Positions 1 through 7,755 of a DNA stretch of 64,000 nucleotides are shown in pieces; position 1 is the stretch's first letter, and the number at the start of each line of letters is the position of its first letter. The notes beneath the pieces were generated by a model. The model was not told where the DNA came from. It made no database searches and saw nothing but the letters and a program-made list of their open reading frames with translations. Location: NCBI RefSeq assembly GCF_900167075.1, contig NZ_FUWH01000001.1:186001-250000 (forward strand), in the 5' to 3' direction. Origin of the DNA: Sediminibacterium ginsengisoli. Its GTDB lineage: Bacteria > Bacteroidota > Bacteroidia > Chitinophagales > Chitinophagaceae. Made by a program: the position numbers and the translations under genes.

Positions 1-245
1 GGCAGACTGATGGCAGGGTTGCTTATATCGGGCAGCGTAATTACTCCTGGAAGAGCACTGAAGTGGAGGTTGGCCGTTACAGGGAGGGAACTGTAACCAT
101 ACACCTGGTAGATGCCAGGCAGCAAAAGATGATCTGGAAGGGTTCTGCACGTGGTGTGCTTCCGGATAAAGCGGAAGTGGCTACCAAAACAGTGCGTAAG
201 GGTATGCACCAGCTGTTTGCAAAATATCCGTACCGCGCTTCCTGA
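1..245 (+). CDS. C-terminal part of a DUF4136-like lipoprotein (cut by window start)
   Basis: The reading frame is open from base 3 to the TGA at 243-245, and its 5' end lies outside the window. The visible ~80 residues (a short tyrosine-rich strand, then EVEVGRYREGTVTIHLVD, then a Lys/Trp strand with MIWKGSARG) match the C-terminal half of DUF4136, a small beta-rich domain of predicted Bacteroidota outer-membrane lipoproteins of unknown role. A GTG at 63 is inside the domain and is not a real start. The gene converges on umuC with no gap: its stop ends at 245 and the umuC stop begins at 246. Confidence 0.6.
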   Translation, partial: QTDGRVAYIGQRNYSWKSTEVEVGRYREGTVTIHLVDARQQKMIWKGSARGVLPDKAEVATKTVRKGMHQLFAKYPYRAS

Positions 246-1526
246 TTATTTCGCCTGGCAGAGTTCTTCCCATCTGGTGGTATAACGCGGGCTGCGCAGG
301 TCCTGCCGCATTTTCCAGTTGCGTTCTGTACCGGAAGCGGCGAATTTCAACACGTCGTCACGCATGGCGAAATTGATATTGTCCATCATGCTCATCAGCA
401 TCCTTGCATTGCTGTCTGTGGCCGGGCGGAACAGGTTACCCTGTATGGAATGATCGGGTACGATACCGCTGAGCATCACACCGGCTTTCTTGTAAAGTTT
501 TCCCTCTTCGTATAACCGGTCTGCCAGCGAAACTGCAGGCTTGATGAGTTCATTTGTAATGGATGTGGCAGCGGGTAAACTGGTATAACTGCTGATGCTT
601 GGCCCATGCCTGAATGTGGTCTGGTGCGAATCTTCTTTTGGTACGATGAATACGCTGATAATGCTGGCGGCACCACGCTGGCGGCGTAATTTTTCAGCGG
701 CGCGGGAAGTATAAGTGGCGATGGCTTCGCGGATATCACAGAGCCTGGAAACAGGGCTGCCGAACATCCGTGTGGTAGCGATCATTTTTTTATTTACCAG
801 CGGATCTTCCATCTCGATGCTTGGCATTCCGTTCAGTTCGCGAAGCAGGCGCTCGCCGGTAACACCGCCCAGGAACCGGCTACCCCAGGCTGGTCCCTGG
901 CGTGCAAGGTCGTAGGCGGTCTCGATGCCAAGTCCCCTGAGCTTTACCGCATGCCTGTAACCAATACCCCAGACATCTTCAATGGGTGTTTTCTGCAAAG
1001 CCTGTTCTGTCTTGCGTTTGGTGTCGAGCACCAGCACACAGTTGGTGGCCTGCTTGTGTTTTTTTGCAAGCCGGTTGGCGATCTTACTAAGTACTTTGGT
1101 TGGCGCCACACCGATGGAAACTGCAATACCCGTCCACTGTTCCACCGTTTCGCGCAGCTGCATCGCCGCCTGTGATAACTGCATCAGCGGTATGTGTTCG
1201 AGATTGAGGAAAGCTTCATCAACGGAATATACTTCCACGCAGCCGGGCGGTAATTGTGTACGCAGGGTTTCCATCACACGCCAGCTGAGATCACCGTAAA
1301 GATGGTAGTTGGACGAAAATGCAGCTACATTATGTTTTGCGATCAGCGGTTTGGCTTTGAAGTAAGGACCGGCCATATCCACACCGATCTCTTTGGCCTC
1401 ATCACTGCGCGAAATGATGCAGCCGTCGTTATTGCTCAAAACTACCACCGGCCTTGTTTTGAGCTGGGGCTCAAAAAGCCGCTCGCAGGAGCAGTAAAAG
1501 CTGTTACAGTCAACAATTGCTTTCAT
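246..1526 (-). CDS. umuC: UmuC, Y-family DNA polymerase V catalytic subunit
   Basis: Error-prone translesion polymerase that copies damaged templates during the SOS response. The ATG at 1526 gives a protein starting MKAIVDCNSFYCSCERLF (426 aa), the normal N-terminus. The frame extends 14 codons further upstream, but that extension is not family sequence. The catalytic acidic residues are present: Asp6 in VDCNSFY and Asp103-Glu104 in YSVDEAF. HhH (WGIGYRHAVKLRGLGI) and little-finger regions follow. QGNLF at 362-366 sits where E. coli UmuC has its QLNLF sliding-clamp motif. It follows umuD by 19 bp in the same operon. Its length matches the family and no lesion is visible. Confidence 0.95.
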   Translation of the reverse strand: MKAIVDCNSFYCSCERLFEPQLKTRPVVVLSNNDGCIISRSDEAKEIGVDMAGPYFKAKPLIAKHNVAAFSSNYHLYGDLSWRVMETLRTQLPPGCVEVYSVDEAFLNLEHIPLMQLSQAAMQLRETVEQWTGIAVSIGVAPTKVLSKIANRLAKKHKQATNCVLVLDTKRKTEQALQKTPIEDVWGIGYRHAVKLRGLGIETAYDLARQGPAWGSRFLGGVTGERLLRELNGMPSIEMEDPLVNKKMIATTRMFGSPVSRLCDIREAIATYTSRAAEKLRRQRGAASIISVFIVPKEDSHQTTFRHGPSISSYTSLPAATSITNELIKPAVSLADRLYEEGKLYKKAGVMLSGIVPDHSIQGNLFRPATDSNARMLMSMMDNINFAMRDDVLKFAASGTERNWKMRQDLRSPRYTTRWEELCQAK

Positions 1527-1545
1527 ATAAAAGGTATAAACCGCT

Positions 1546-1980
1546 TCAGCCCAGGGGATGAATGGCATAAGTAACTACACCCCAGGGCGCATATGCGGCA
1601 AATTCGTCAACCTGTATATCTTTATGCTGGCTGTTTTCAGACAGCAGGGTAATGCCTTTGATGTGCAGTTTCAGCCGTCTTACCAGCAGTTCGCCGTTGC
1701 AGGCCGCAACAATGATCTTACCACTCGTTGCTTTGATACTGCGGTCTACCACCAGCACGTCTCCGCTGAAGATGCCTGCACCGCTCATCGCATCGCTGTT
1801 CATGCGGAAAAAGAAAGTAGCAGGTTTGTTGCGTATAAGCTGTTCATTGAGATCGATGCCCCGTTCCATATAATCATCCGAGGCCGCACCGAAGCCGGTG
1901 GCATTTGCTGTCGGGATCTCCCACTGGTTGAATTTCTTGGAGCCTTTATAGGCGGCGCCATACCATTCTTCCCCATCCAT
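1546..1980 (-). CDS. umuD: UmuD-like S24 family protein with both catalytic residues replaced
   Basis: Accessory subunit of pol V (144 aa; E. coli UmuD is 139). Family landmarks align along the whole length: ATGFGAASDDYMERGIDLN matches the cleavage region CGFPSPAADYVEQRIDLN, then FSGDVLVVD and NGELLV. The nucleophile motif GDSM reads SDAM here, with Ala64 encoded by GCG (bases 1789-1791). The general-base Lys of VKKL is Arg101 in VRRL. Known UmuD and LexA self-cleavage needs that Ser/Lys dyad, so this protein should not cleave itself. It could act uncleaved, be lineage-specific, or be cleaved in trans. The reading frame is intact, so it is under selection or only recently changed. Confidence 0.88.
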   Translation of the reverse strand: MDGEEWYGAAYKGSKKFNQWEIPTANATGFGAASDDYMERGIDLNEQLIRNKPATFFFRMNSDAMSGAGIFSGDVLVVDRSIKATSGKIIVAACNGELLVRRLKLHIKGITLLSENSQHKDIQVDEFAAYAPWGVVTYAIHPLG

Positions 1981-1996
1981 AGCACAAAATTTAAAA

Positions 1997-2040
1997 ACTA
2001 AATTATTTAGTAAAAATAATACTAAAATATTTATCTTAGT
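1997..2040. promoter_or_regulatory. Divergent operator/promoter of the umuDC and 2H/radical-SAM operons
   Basis: The AT-rich 71-bp gap holds four alternating half-sites: ACTAA, TTAGT, ACTAA, TTAGT. Bases 1997-2011 form a perfect dyad (ACTAAAT-T-ATTTAGT). Bases 2007-2025 read TTAGTAAAAATAATACTAA, which resembles the TTAGTA...TACTAA LexA boxes described in Xanthomonadaceae. Bases 2021-2040 form ACTAA-N10-TTAGT. A weak Bacteroidota-type promoter for the rightward operon (TTTAG, 21 bp, TATCTTAG) spans the same sites. An SOS-type repressor site shared by both operons is inferred; LexA itself is not in the window. Confidence 0.6.
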
Positions 2041-2051
2041 GAAAAATATTT

Positions 2052-2645
2052 ATGGAAGCAGGGTTAGTAAAAACAGGATCATACCACAACAGGGTGCAGC
2101 CGGAAAGCCTGAATACCTATGCGCTGGTAGCTTGTCCGGACACGGTGGTGCGGGCGCAGCTGGCTGCTGAAAAAGAATATATGCAAACCACATATGATGC
2201 GGGAACAGCGGCAGGAGGCTGTATTATGCTGGCGCATTTTACGGCACGGGAAGACATGGAAGCCACACTGATCCGCTGGATGCACCGCATCATCAGCGCG
2301 CAGAAGAGCTTCCGGGTGCACCTGAACCGGTATGGTGGCGTACCACCGCACAGCATTTACCTGGGCATCGAAGACCATTCGCCCTTCCGGCAGCTGGCCA
2401 CTGAAATGCAGGTAGTGGAACAATATATCAGGAGCTATGGAAATGCGGAAGTAAAGCTGATCAGTCAGCCGTTTCTGCCGTTGATAACGCATCTGCCCGA
2501 GCCGGTATACCAGCGTATCACAGCGGATTATGCAGACCGTCACTTTCACGCTTTCTTCGAAATAAAAGAACTGGTATTGCTGCGCCGCAGTCACGATTAC
2601 GATGGCTGCCGCCAGGTAAACCTGTTTGGCCTGCAGCCTGCATAA
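2052..2645 (+). CDS. 2H phosphoesterase-fold protein with one degenerate active-site motif and a QVNLF tail
   Basis: 197 aa, related to the LigT / 2'-5' RNA ligase (2H phosphoesterase) superfamily and to the next gene. The first signature HxT is present (His62-Phe-Thr64 in AHFTARED). At the second site, aligned with PHLTIARK of the neighbour, it reads PFLPLITH (141-143 = FLP), so one of the two catalytic His/Thr pairs is lost and hydrolysis is unlikely. QVNLF lies at 188-192, five residues before the C-terminus, and fits the bacterial clamp-binding consensus QxxLF. It is the first gene of a three-gene operon divergent from umuDC, with 25 bp to the next gene. The biochemical role is unknown; a binding or regulatory partner of the intact paralogue is inferred. 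Confidence 0.7.
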   Translation: MEAGLVKTGSYHNRVQPESLNTYALVACPDTVVRAQLAAEKEYMQTTYDAGTAAGGCIMLAHFTAREDMEATLIRWMHRIISAQKSFRVHLNRYGGVPPHSIYLGIEDHSPFRQLATEMQVVEQYIRSYGNAEVKLISQPFLPLITHLPEPVYQRITADYADRHFHAFFEIKELVLLRRSHDYDGCRQVNLFGLQPA

Positions 2646-2670
2646 ACATTGACACTTTTAAGAACACTAT

Positions 2671-3267
2671 ATGCAGTTAATGGAGAATTATCCTGCCTGT
2701 GAATACCTGCTGGTGCTGGAGCCGCATGAAGCATTGCGGAATACCATCACGGAGATCAAGAAAAGTTTTGCCGAAAAATTTGAACATCCGCCGGCTGCGT
2801 ACAGCAAACCACATATTACACTGGCAAGATTCAGACAATATGAACTGGCAGAGCAACGGATCGTGGCAAGACTGAAACCGCTGATCGCGGCAAGCGACTC
2901 CTTCCTGGTTGAACTGGAAGATTACGGCAGCTTTCCCACGCATACCATTTATATCAATGTGAAAACGAAAACACAGCTGACAACGCTTGTGAAATCGATG
3001 CGCCCGCTGCAGCGGCTGATGAAAATGAACGAAGAACATAAACCTCATTTCATTACGGAACCGCATCTCACCATTGCCCGCAAGCTGCTGCCCTGGCAAT
3101 ATGAGAAAGGCTGGCTGGAATACAGTCATGGCCACTTCAGCGGAAAATTCATGGCAGAACAGGTTTTACTGCTGCGTAAACGGCTGCATGAAAAACGTTA
3201 TGAAACAGCATATCGTTTCCAGCTGCTGCATGAACGGCAGGAAACCGTACAGGCAACATTATTCTGA
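2671..3267 (+). CDS. 2H phosphoesterase (2'-5' RNA ligase family) ending in QATLF
   Basis: 198 aa. Both signature motifs are intact and at the usual spacing: His48-Ile-Thr50 (KPHITLARF) and His132-Leu-Thr134 (EPHLTIARK), so an active 2H cyclic-phosphodiesterase or ligase-like enzyme is likely. The substrate cannot be named from sequence. The last five residues are QATLF, a clamp-binding-type peptide exposed at the C-terminus. The start may be ATG 2671 or ATG 2680 (MENYP). It is co-directional with the degenerate paralogue upstream and the radical SAM gene 22 bp downstream, which suggests a nucleic-acid end-processing role in the same stress response rather than tRNA metabolism. Confidence 0.82.
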   Translation: MQLMENYPACEYLLVLEPHEALRNTITEIKKSFAEKFEHPPAAYSKPHITLARFRQYELAEQRIVARLKPLIAASDSFLVELEDYGSFPTHTIYINVKTKTQLTTLVKSMRPLQRLMKMNEEHKPHFITEPHLTIARKLLPWQYEKGWLEYSHGHFSGKFMAEQVLLLRKRLHEKRYETAYRFQLLHERQETVQATLF

Positions 3268-3289
3268 ACCCGTTTGATAATATGTGAAG

Positions 3290-4348
3290 ATGGAAGACAG
3301 TGAATACATTAAAGGCCGGGGCGCCCAGTTCAACCCCCGCAACAGGTTCCTCAAAAATGAACGCATCAGGGAGCAGATCGAAAGCATAGACGACTGGACC
3401 ATTGCCAACGAAGCCACCGTTTACCTGGAAGACCAGGCTAAAAGCATCGTAAATAAAGTGGAAAGTCCTGATGTGGGCATGTGGTACAGCATGAATCCAT
3501 ACCAGGGCTGCGAGCATGGCTGTATCTACTGTTATGCAAGGAATGCGCATGAATACTGGGGTTACAGCGCGGGTATCGACTTTGAGAAAAAGATCATCGT
3601 AAAGAAAAATGCCCCGCAGCTGCTGCGTAAATTCCTGCTGAACCCGCGTTATGAATGTGTGCCGATCAGTTTAAGCGGTAATACGGATTGTTACCAGCCC
3701 GCAGAGAAAAAATTCCGGCTGACCCGCCAGCTGCTCGAAGTCTGCAACGAATTCAACCAGCCCGTAGGCATCATCACCAAAAATGCGGGCATCCTGCGGG
3801 ATACCGACCTGCTGAAGGAAATGGCCGCAAAAAAACTGGTGAGCGTACTGGTCAGTATTACATCCTTCGATGAAGACCTGCGCCGGGCCATGGAACCGCG
3901 GACTACCACCGCACAGCAAAGACTGCGCGTTATAAGAGAACTGAGTACCGCAGGTGTAAGAATGGGTGTGATGCTGGGGCCGATGATCCCGGGACTCAAT
4001 GAGCACGAGATGCAACGGATCATGCAGGCGGCGGCTTCTGAGGGCGCTATTTTCAGTGCTTATACTTTTATCAGGTTGAATGGGGCTATCAAGCTGATCT
4101 TTCACGACTGGCTCTATAAAAATTTCCCGGACCGTGCGGATAAAGTATGGCACCTGATCGAAAAAGGACATGGCGGACAGGTGAACGACAGTCGCTGGGG
4201 CGTACGGATGCGCGGTGAAGGCCCGATAGCCGACCTGGTACGCCAGCAGTTTGTTAAATACAATAAATTATACGGACTGAATGCAGAACGCTGGGAATTG
4301 GACGGGACGCGGTTCCGCAGGCCAGGTGAGCAGGGAAAGCTGTTCTGA
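3290..4348 (+). CDS. PA0069/SplB-like radical SAM protein ending in QGKLF
   Basis: 352 aa from ATG 3290 (an in-frame GTG at 3284 would add two residues). GCEHGCIYCYAR supplies the CxxxCxxC iron-sulfur motif (Cys74, Cys78, Cys81), and ISLSGNTDCYQP and VLVSITSFDEDL are further radical-SAM core strands. The N-terminal KGRGAQFNPRNRF and the overall length fit the PA0069/Rv2578c family, placed by COG with spore photoproduct lyase ('DNA repair photolyase'). Actual photoproduct repair is not demonstrated for this family. The protein ends exactly in QGKLF, a third clamp-type peptide in this operon. It is the last gene of the rightward operon divergent from umuDC. Confidence 0.85.
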   Translation: MEDSEYIKGRGAQFNPRNRFLKNERIREQIESIDDWTIANEATVYLEDQAKSIVNKVESPDVGMWYSMNPYQGCEHGCIYCYARNAHEYWGYSAGIDFEKKIIVKKNAPQLLRKFLLNPRYECVPISLSGNTDCYQPAEKKFRLTRQLLEVCNEFNQPVGIITKNAGILRDTDLLKEMAAKKLVSVLVSITSFDEDLRRAMEPRTTTAQQRLRVIRELSTAGVRMGVMLGPMIPGLNEHEMQRIMQAAASEGAIFSAYTFIRLNGAIKLIFHDWLYKNFPDRADKVWHLIEKGHGGQVNDSRWGVRMRGEGPIADLVRQQFVKYNKLYGLNAERWELDGTRFRRPGEQGKLF

Positions 4349-4358
4349 GAAGCCCGGC

Positions 4359-4389
4359 TTTGTACTTTCTGTTCTTAGGTCTATTTTCG
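4359..4389 (+). promoter_or_regulatory. Predicted Bacteroidota promoter of the amgK-murU operon
   Basis: TTTG at 4359-4362, exactly 19 bp of spacer, then TATTTTCG at 4382-4389, one mismatch from TAnnTTTG. This fits the Bacteroidota primary-sigma consensus. A transcription start near 4396 would leave a leader of about 13 nt before the ATG at 4409 and separates this operon from the radical SAM gene. Confidence 0.5.
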
Positions 4390-4408
4390 CTGCAAACCTA
4401 TTAGTACT

Positions 4409-5848
4409 ATGGAGCAGGCGATTGCAGGGATCAGTGATCTTTTCAGAACATTACAGCAGGAGCATGAAGACAGGATAGAAAAGTTGCCACAGAGCGGGAG
4501 CGACAGGATCTATTTCAGGATCTATGCCGGGGAAAAGACCTTTATCGCCACTTATAACCTGAACAGGCGGGAGACGCAGACCTTTGTGCAGTTCAGCAGG
4601 CATTTTAAAGCTGCAGCATTGCCGGTGCCGCAAATCCTGGCTGTGAATGAAGACGATACGATCTATATCCAGGAAGACCTGGGAACGGAATCGCTGTTGA
4701 ACAAACTGGAAGAGCACGGACACGGGGAATATGCGTATAACCTGTTCAGGCAAAGCCTTTCCGCGCTGGCAGAATTGCAGATCATCGGCGACAAAAACCT
4801 CGATTACAACTGGTGCCTTACTGCAAAGGAATTTGGCAAGCAGGCGATCATGAGCGACCTGCTTTATTTTAAATATTATTTCCTCGATACATTACAGCTG
4901 CCCTACGATAAACAGGCCATGTTGGATGATTTTGAAGCATTGAGTTCTTACCTCACACGCACGGAATACAAATATTTCATGTTCCGCGATTTTCAGAGCA
5001 GGAATATTATTGTGAAGAATGATACAGTGAATTTCATCGATTTTCAGGGCGGGATGAAAGGCGCATTGCAGTATGATGTAGCATCACTTTTATGGCAGGC
5101 GAAAGCGGAACTGAGTGAAGAATGGAAAGATAGCCTGCTTTCTTTTTATATGGATGAGATCGAGCGCTTGCTGAAGCATGAAGTAGACCGTGTCACTTTT
5201 GTAAGCCAGTATAATGGATATGTACTCATTCGCCTGTTGCAGGTAATGGGCGCTTATGGTTTCAGGGGATTGTTCGAAAGAAAAGCCCATTTCCTGGCCA
5301 GCATACCGCTTGCATTGAAAAACCTGAGGTTCTTCCTCGATCATAAACGCATCGGTATCATTACACCTGAATTCAACAGGGTATTGCGTGAAGTGGTAAA
5401 GGATGAAATGATAGAAAGATTCCAGCCACCGCAGGCCGATGAGTCAACGCCGCTGCAGATCGAGATCAGCAGTTTCTCCTATAAAAAAGGTATTCCTGCA
5501 GATGAAACTGAAAACGGCGGTGGTTTCGTATTCGATATGCGCGGGATCCTTAACCCGGGACGTTTCGAAGAATACAAAAAACTGAGCGGCCAGGATAAAT
5601 CAGTACAGGATTTCCTGGAACAGCGTACACGCATGAGTGAGTTCCTGAACAGTGTGTGGGATCTGATCGATATCACGGTGGAAGAGTACCTCCGCCGCGG
5701 ATTCGATCACCTCATGATCAATTTCGGTTGCACGGGCGGACAACACAGAAGTGTATACGCAGCGGAGCAGACAGCCAGGCATCTGCGGAACAAGTACAAA
5801 GTGAAAGTGAACCTGCAGCATACGAATAAGCAGAACTGGGTACGTTAA
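4409..5848 (+). CDS. AmgK-like amino-sugar kinase fused to a RapZ C-terminal domain
   Basis: 479 aa with two modules. Residues ~20-330 are an aminoglycoside-phosphotransferase-like kinase: catalytic loop FRDFQSRN (Asp194, Asn199) and metal-binding Asp211 in NFIDFQGG, as in AmgK, the anomeric MurNAc/GlcNAc kinase of peptidoglycan recycling. Residues ~348-479 are a RapZ C-terminal domain with the diagnostic GCTGGQHRSVY at 440-450. In E. coli RapZ that domain binds glucosamine-6-phosphate. murU follows after 26 bp, which supports a MurNAc to MurNAc-1-P to UDP-MurNAc bypass. The fused domain may sense an amino sugar and tune the kinase; that is inference. Substrate preference (MurNAc or GlcNAc) is not visible. 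Confidence 0.85.
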   Translation: MEQAIAGISDLFRTLQQEHEDRIEKLPQSGSDRIYFRIYAGEKTFIATYNLNRRETQTFVQFSRHFKAAALPVPQILAVNEDDTIYIQEDLGTESLLNKLEEHGHGEYAYNLFRQSLSALAELQIIGDKNLDYNWCLTAKEFGKQAIMSDLLYFKYYFLDTLQLPYDKQAMLDDFEALSSYLTRTEYKYFMFRDFQSRNIIVKNDTVNFIDFQGGMKGALQYDVASLLWQAKAELSEEWKDSLLSFYMDEIERLLKHEVDRVTFVSQYNGYVLIRLLQVMGAYGFRGLFERKAHFLASIPLALKNLRFFLDHKRIGIITPEFNRVLREVVKDEMIERFQPPQADESTPLQIEISSFSYKKGIPADETENGGGFVFDMRGILNPGRFEEYKKLSGQDKSVQDFLEQRTRMSEFLNSVWDLIDITVEEYLRRGFDHLMINFGCTGGQHRSVYAAEQTARHLRNKYKVKVNLQHTNKQNWVR

Positions 5849-5874
5849 CTGATTCGTTGTTTTAATTACCACAC

Positions 5875-6600
5875 ATGAAAGCTATGATATTTGCGGCGGG
5901 CCTGGGTTCCCGCCTGAAACCCTGGACAGATCATCACCCCAAAGCCCTTGCAGTTGTAAACGGTAAAAGTCTTTTGCAAAGAAATATACTGTACCTGCAG
6001 CAGTATGGCATAACGGAAGTGATCGTGAATGTGCATCATTTTGCCGGCCAGGTGATTGCTGCCGTGGAAAATGCACAGGGTTGGGGAAGCAGGATCACTT
6101 TCTCCGATGAAACCGCCGAAGTGCTCGAAACCGGCGGTGGACTGCAGAAAGCCGCCTGGTATTTCGAAGGCGAAAGTTCTTTTGTTGTAATGAATGCGGA
6201 TATCCTTACAGACATGGATCTCGGCGCGATGATCAGCACACATAATACCGGTAATGCAATGGCAACACTGGCGGTGTCTGACCGGAGCTCATCGCGTTAT
6301 TTCCTGTTCAATGAAGCGCAGGAACTGAAAGGCTGGCAGAATGTGAAGACCGGCGAGCAGCGCCCGGAAGGTATTCTTGAGCAGCAACCTGCATTAAAAC
6401 CCAAAGCATTCAGTGGCATACATGTGATCAGCACGGCCATTTTCCCGCAGATTAAACAACAGGGAAAGTTCTCGATGGTTGATGTGTACCTTTCTTTAAT
6501 GAATGCGTATCCGATCCGCTCCTTCGATCATACGGGCGCACTGCTGATAGATGTTGGCAAGCCCGAAAGCCTGGAAAAGGCTGAGCAGCTGTTTCAATAG
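5875..6600 (+). CDS. murU: MurU-like N-acetylmuramate-1-phosphate uridylyltransferase
   Basis: 241-aa nucleotidyltransferase. The N-terminal FAAGLGSRLKPWT is the nucleotide-binding GxGxRxxPxT loop, PKAL follows it, and VMNADIL supplies the metal-binding Asp. The protein lacks the beta-helix acetyltransferase domain of GlmU, as expected for MurU. Placement directly after the AmgK-like kinase makes UDP-MurNAc formation from MurNAc-1-P the best assignment. A generic hexose-1-phosphate uridylyl- or thymidylyltransferase is the alternative. The gene converges with the NagX-like gene 3 bp away. Confidence 0.8.
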   Translation: MKAMIFAAGLGSRLKPWTDHHPKALAVVNGKSLLQRNILYLQQYGITEVIVNVHHFAGQVIAAVENAQGWGSRITFSDETAEVLETGGGLQKAAWYFEGESSFVVMNADILTDMDLGAMISTHNTGNAMATLAVSDRSSSRYFLFNEAQELKGWQNVKTGEQRPEGILEQQPALKPKAFSGIHVISTAIFPQIKQQGKFSMVDVYLSLMNAYPIRSFDHTGALLIDVGKPESLEKAEQLFQ

Positions 6601-6603
6601 CCG

Positions 6604-7755
6604 TTATACCTTGATGTAGATTTTCTTTTTATCGAGCAGGTACACGATCAGCCAGTAAAATGCGATCATCACCAGTGCATACACCAGTGAACCTACACGC
6701 AGATCGGTTGCGATATTTTTGCATACATGATTATAGAACCAGCTGAAAGCGGAAGTATATACTTTCTTCCCAGACTCATCGATATGATCTGTGAAGCGGA
6801 ACAGTCCCAGCAGCCTTGGCAGGAAACCGCTTAATACGAATATGAACAGCGGGTTTTTACCAAATACATCAAAGAAACGGCTCCAGGAGCCTTTGATTTC
6901 CCTGAATTCGATCAGGTAGATCAGTATGCCGAGTGTGATCATGGCTAAACCACTGGTGTAAAGTACATAGCTGCTGGTCCATATTTTTTTGTTGATCGGA
7001 AACACCATATCCCAGCAAAAACCTGCGAACACAAACACGGCACCCGCAATCAGCAGGTTGGAAAGCATTTCGAAGGATTTGCCTTTCTGCTGGATGTACT
7101 GGCCGACCATAAAACCGAAAACAACCTGTACAATTGCAGCCATGGTGCTGCTGATTCCTTCCGGATCAAAAGGAACGCCTTCGCCCTTGTACATGTGAGA
7201 GACGCCGAGAATATTCTTATCGATCGCGGTTCCGAAATACCCCTGCAGACTGTAAGGGTCGCCGGGTTTGCCCAGCCAGTTACAGATGAACCAGTAAAGC
7301 AGTAGCAGGATGCCACTGATCACGAAAGCGCCACGGGTTTTACCATAGAATACGATCACCGAGGCGAAGAAATAACAAAGCGCGATCCTTTGTAAAACCC
7401 CAAAGATCCTGATGTTCTCCCAGGTTTTGGCCACCAGGTTATCACCGTCCCACCTTACAAAAGGGCTCCAGTTAAGAAAAAGTCCGATCAGGAAGATCAG
7501 CAGGGTTCTCTTGATCACTTTTTTCCAGAAAACGCCTGCGCCGGCCTGTTCAAAACGGGGCATCACAAAAGCCATGGCATTACCTACGGCAAAAAGGAAA
7601 AAAGGAAAGACCAGGTCTGTAGGCGTGCAGCCATGCCAGGTAGCATGTTCCAGCGGACTGTAAATATTGCTCCAGCTTCCGGGGTTGTTAACGAGGATCA
7701 TCAGGGCAACGGTAGCGCCCCGGAAAACATCGAGCGAGTAATAACGCTGGTTCAT
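6604..7755 (-). CDS. NagX-like DUF5009/heparan-alpha-glucosaminide N-acetyltransferase family membrane protein
   Basis: Starting at MNQRYYSLDVFRG (ATG 7755), the protein has 383 aa and about ten hydrophobic helices. The N-terminal SLDVFRG, ILVNNPG and the His in HATWHG with PTDLVFPFFLF are signatures of the YeiB/HGSNAT acyltransferase fold, which moves acetyl groups across the membrane onto glucosaminides. In Bacteroidota this family (NagX, DUF5009) accompanies GlcNAc/MurNAc salvage genes, and here it abuts murU convergently. Acetylation of an incoming amino sugar at the inner membrane is inferred. The 16-codon N-terminal extension of the frame carries no family sequence, so the start was set at 7755. 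Confidence 0.75.
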   Translation of the reverse strand: MNQRYYSLDVFRGATVALMILVNNPGSWSNIYSPLEHATWHGCTPTDLVFPFFLFAVGNAMAFVMPRFEQAGAGVFWKKVIKRTLLIFLIGLFLNWSPFVRWDGDNLVAKTWENIRIFGVLQRIALCYFFASVIVFYGKTRGAFVISGILLLLYWFICNWLGKPGDPYSLQGYFGTAIDKNILGVSHMYKGEGVPFDPEGISSTMAAIVQVVFGFMVGQYIQQKGKSFEMLSNLLIAGAVFVFAGFCWDMVFPINKKIWTSSYVLYTSGLAMITLGILIYLIEFREIKGSWSRFFDVFGKNPLFIFVLSGFLPRLLGLFRFTDHIDESGKKVYTSAFSWFYNHVCKNIATDLRVGSLVYALVMIAFYWLIVYLLDKKKIYIKV

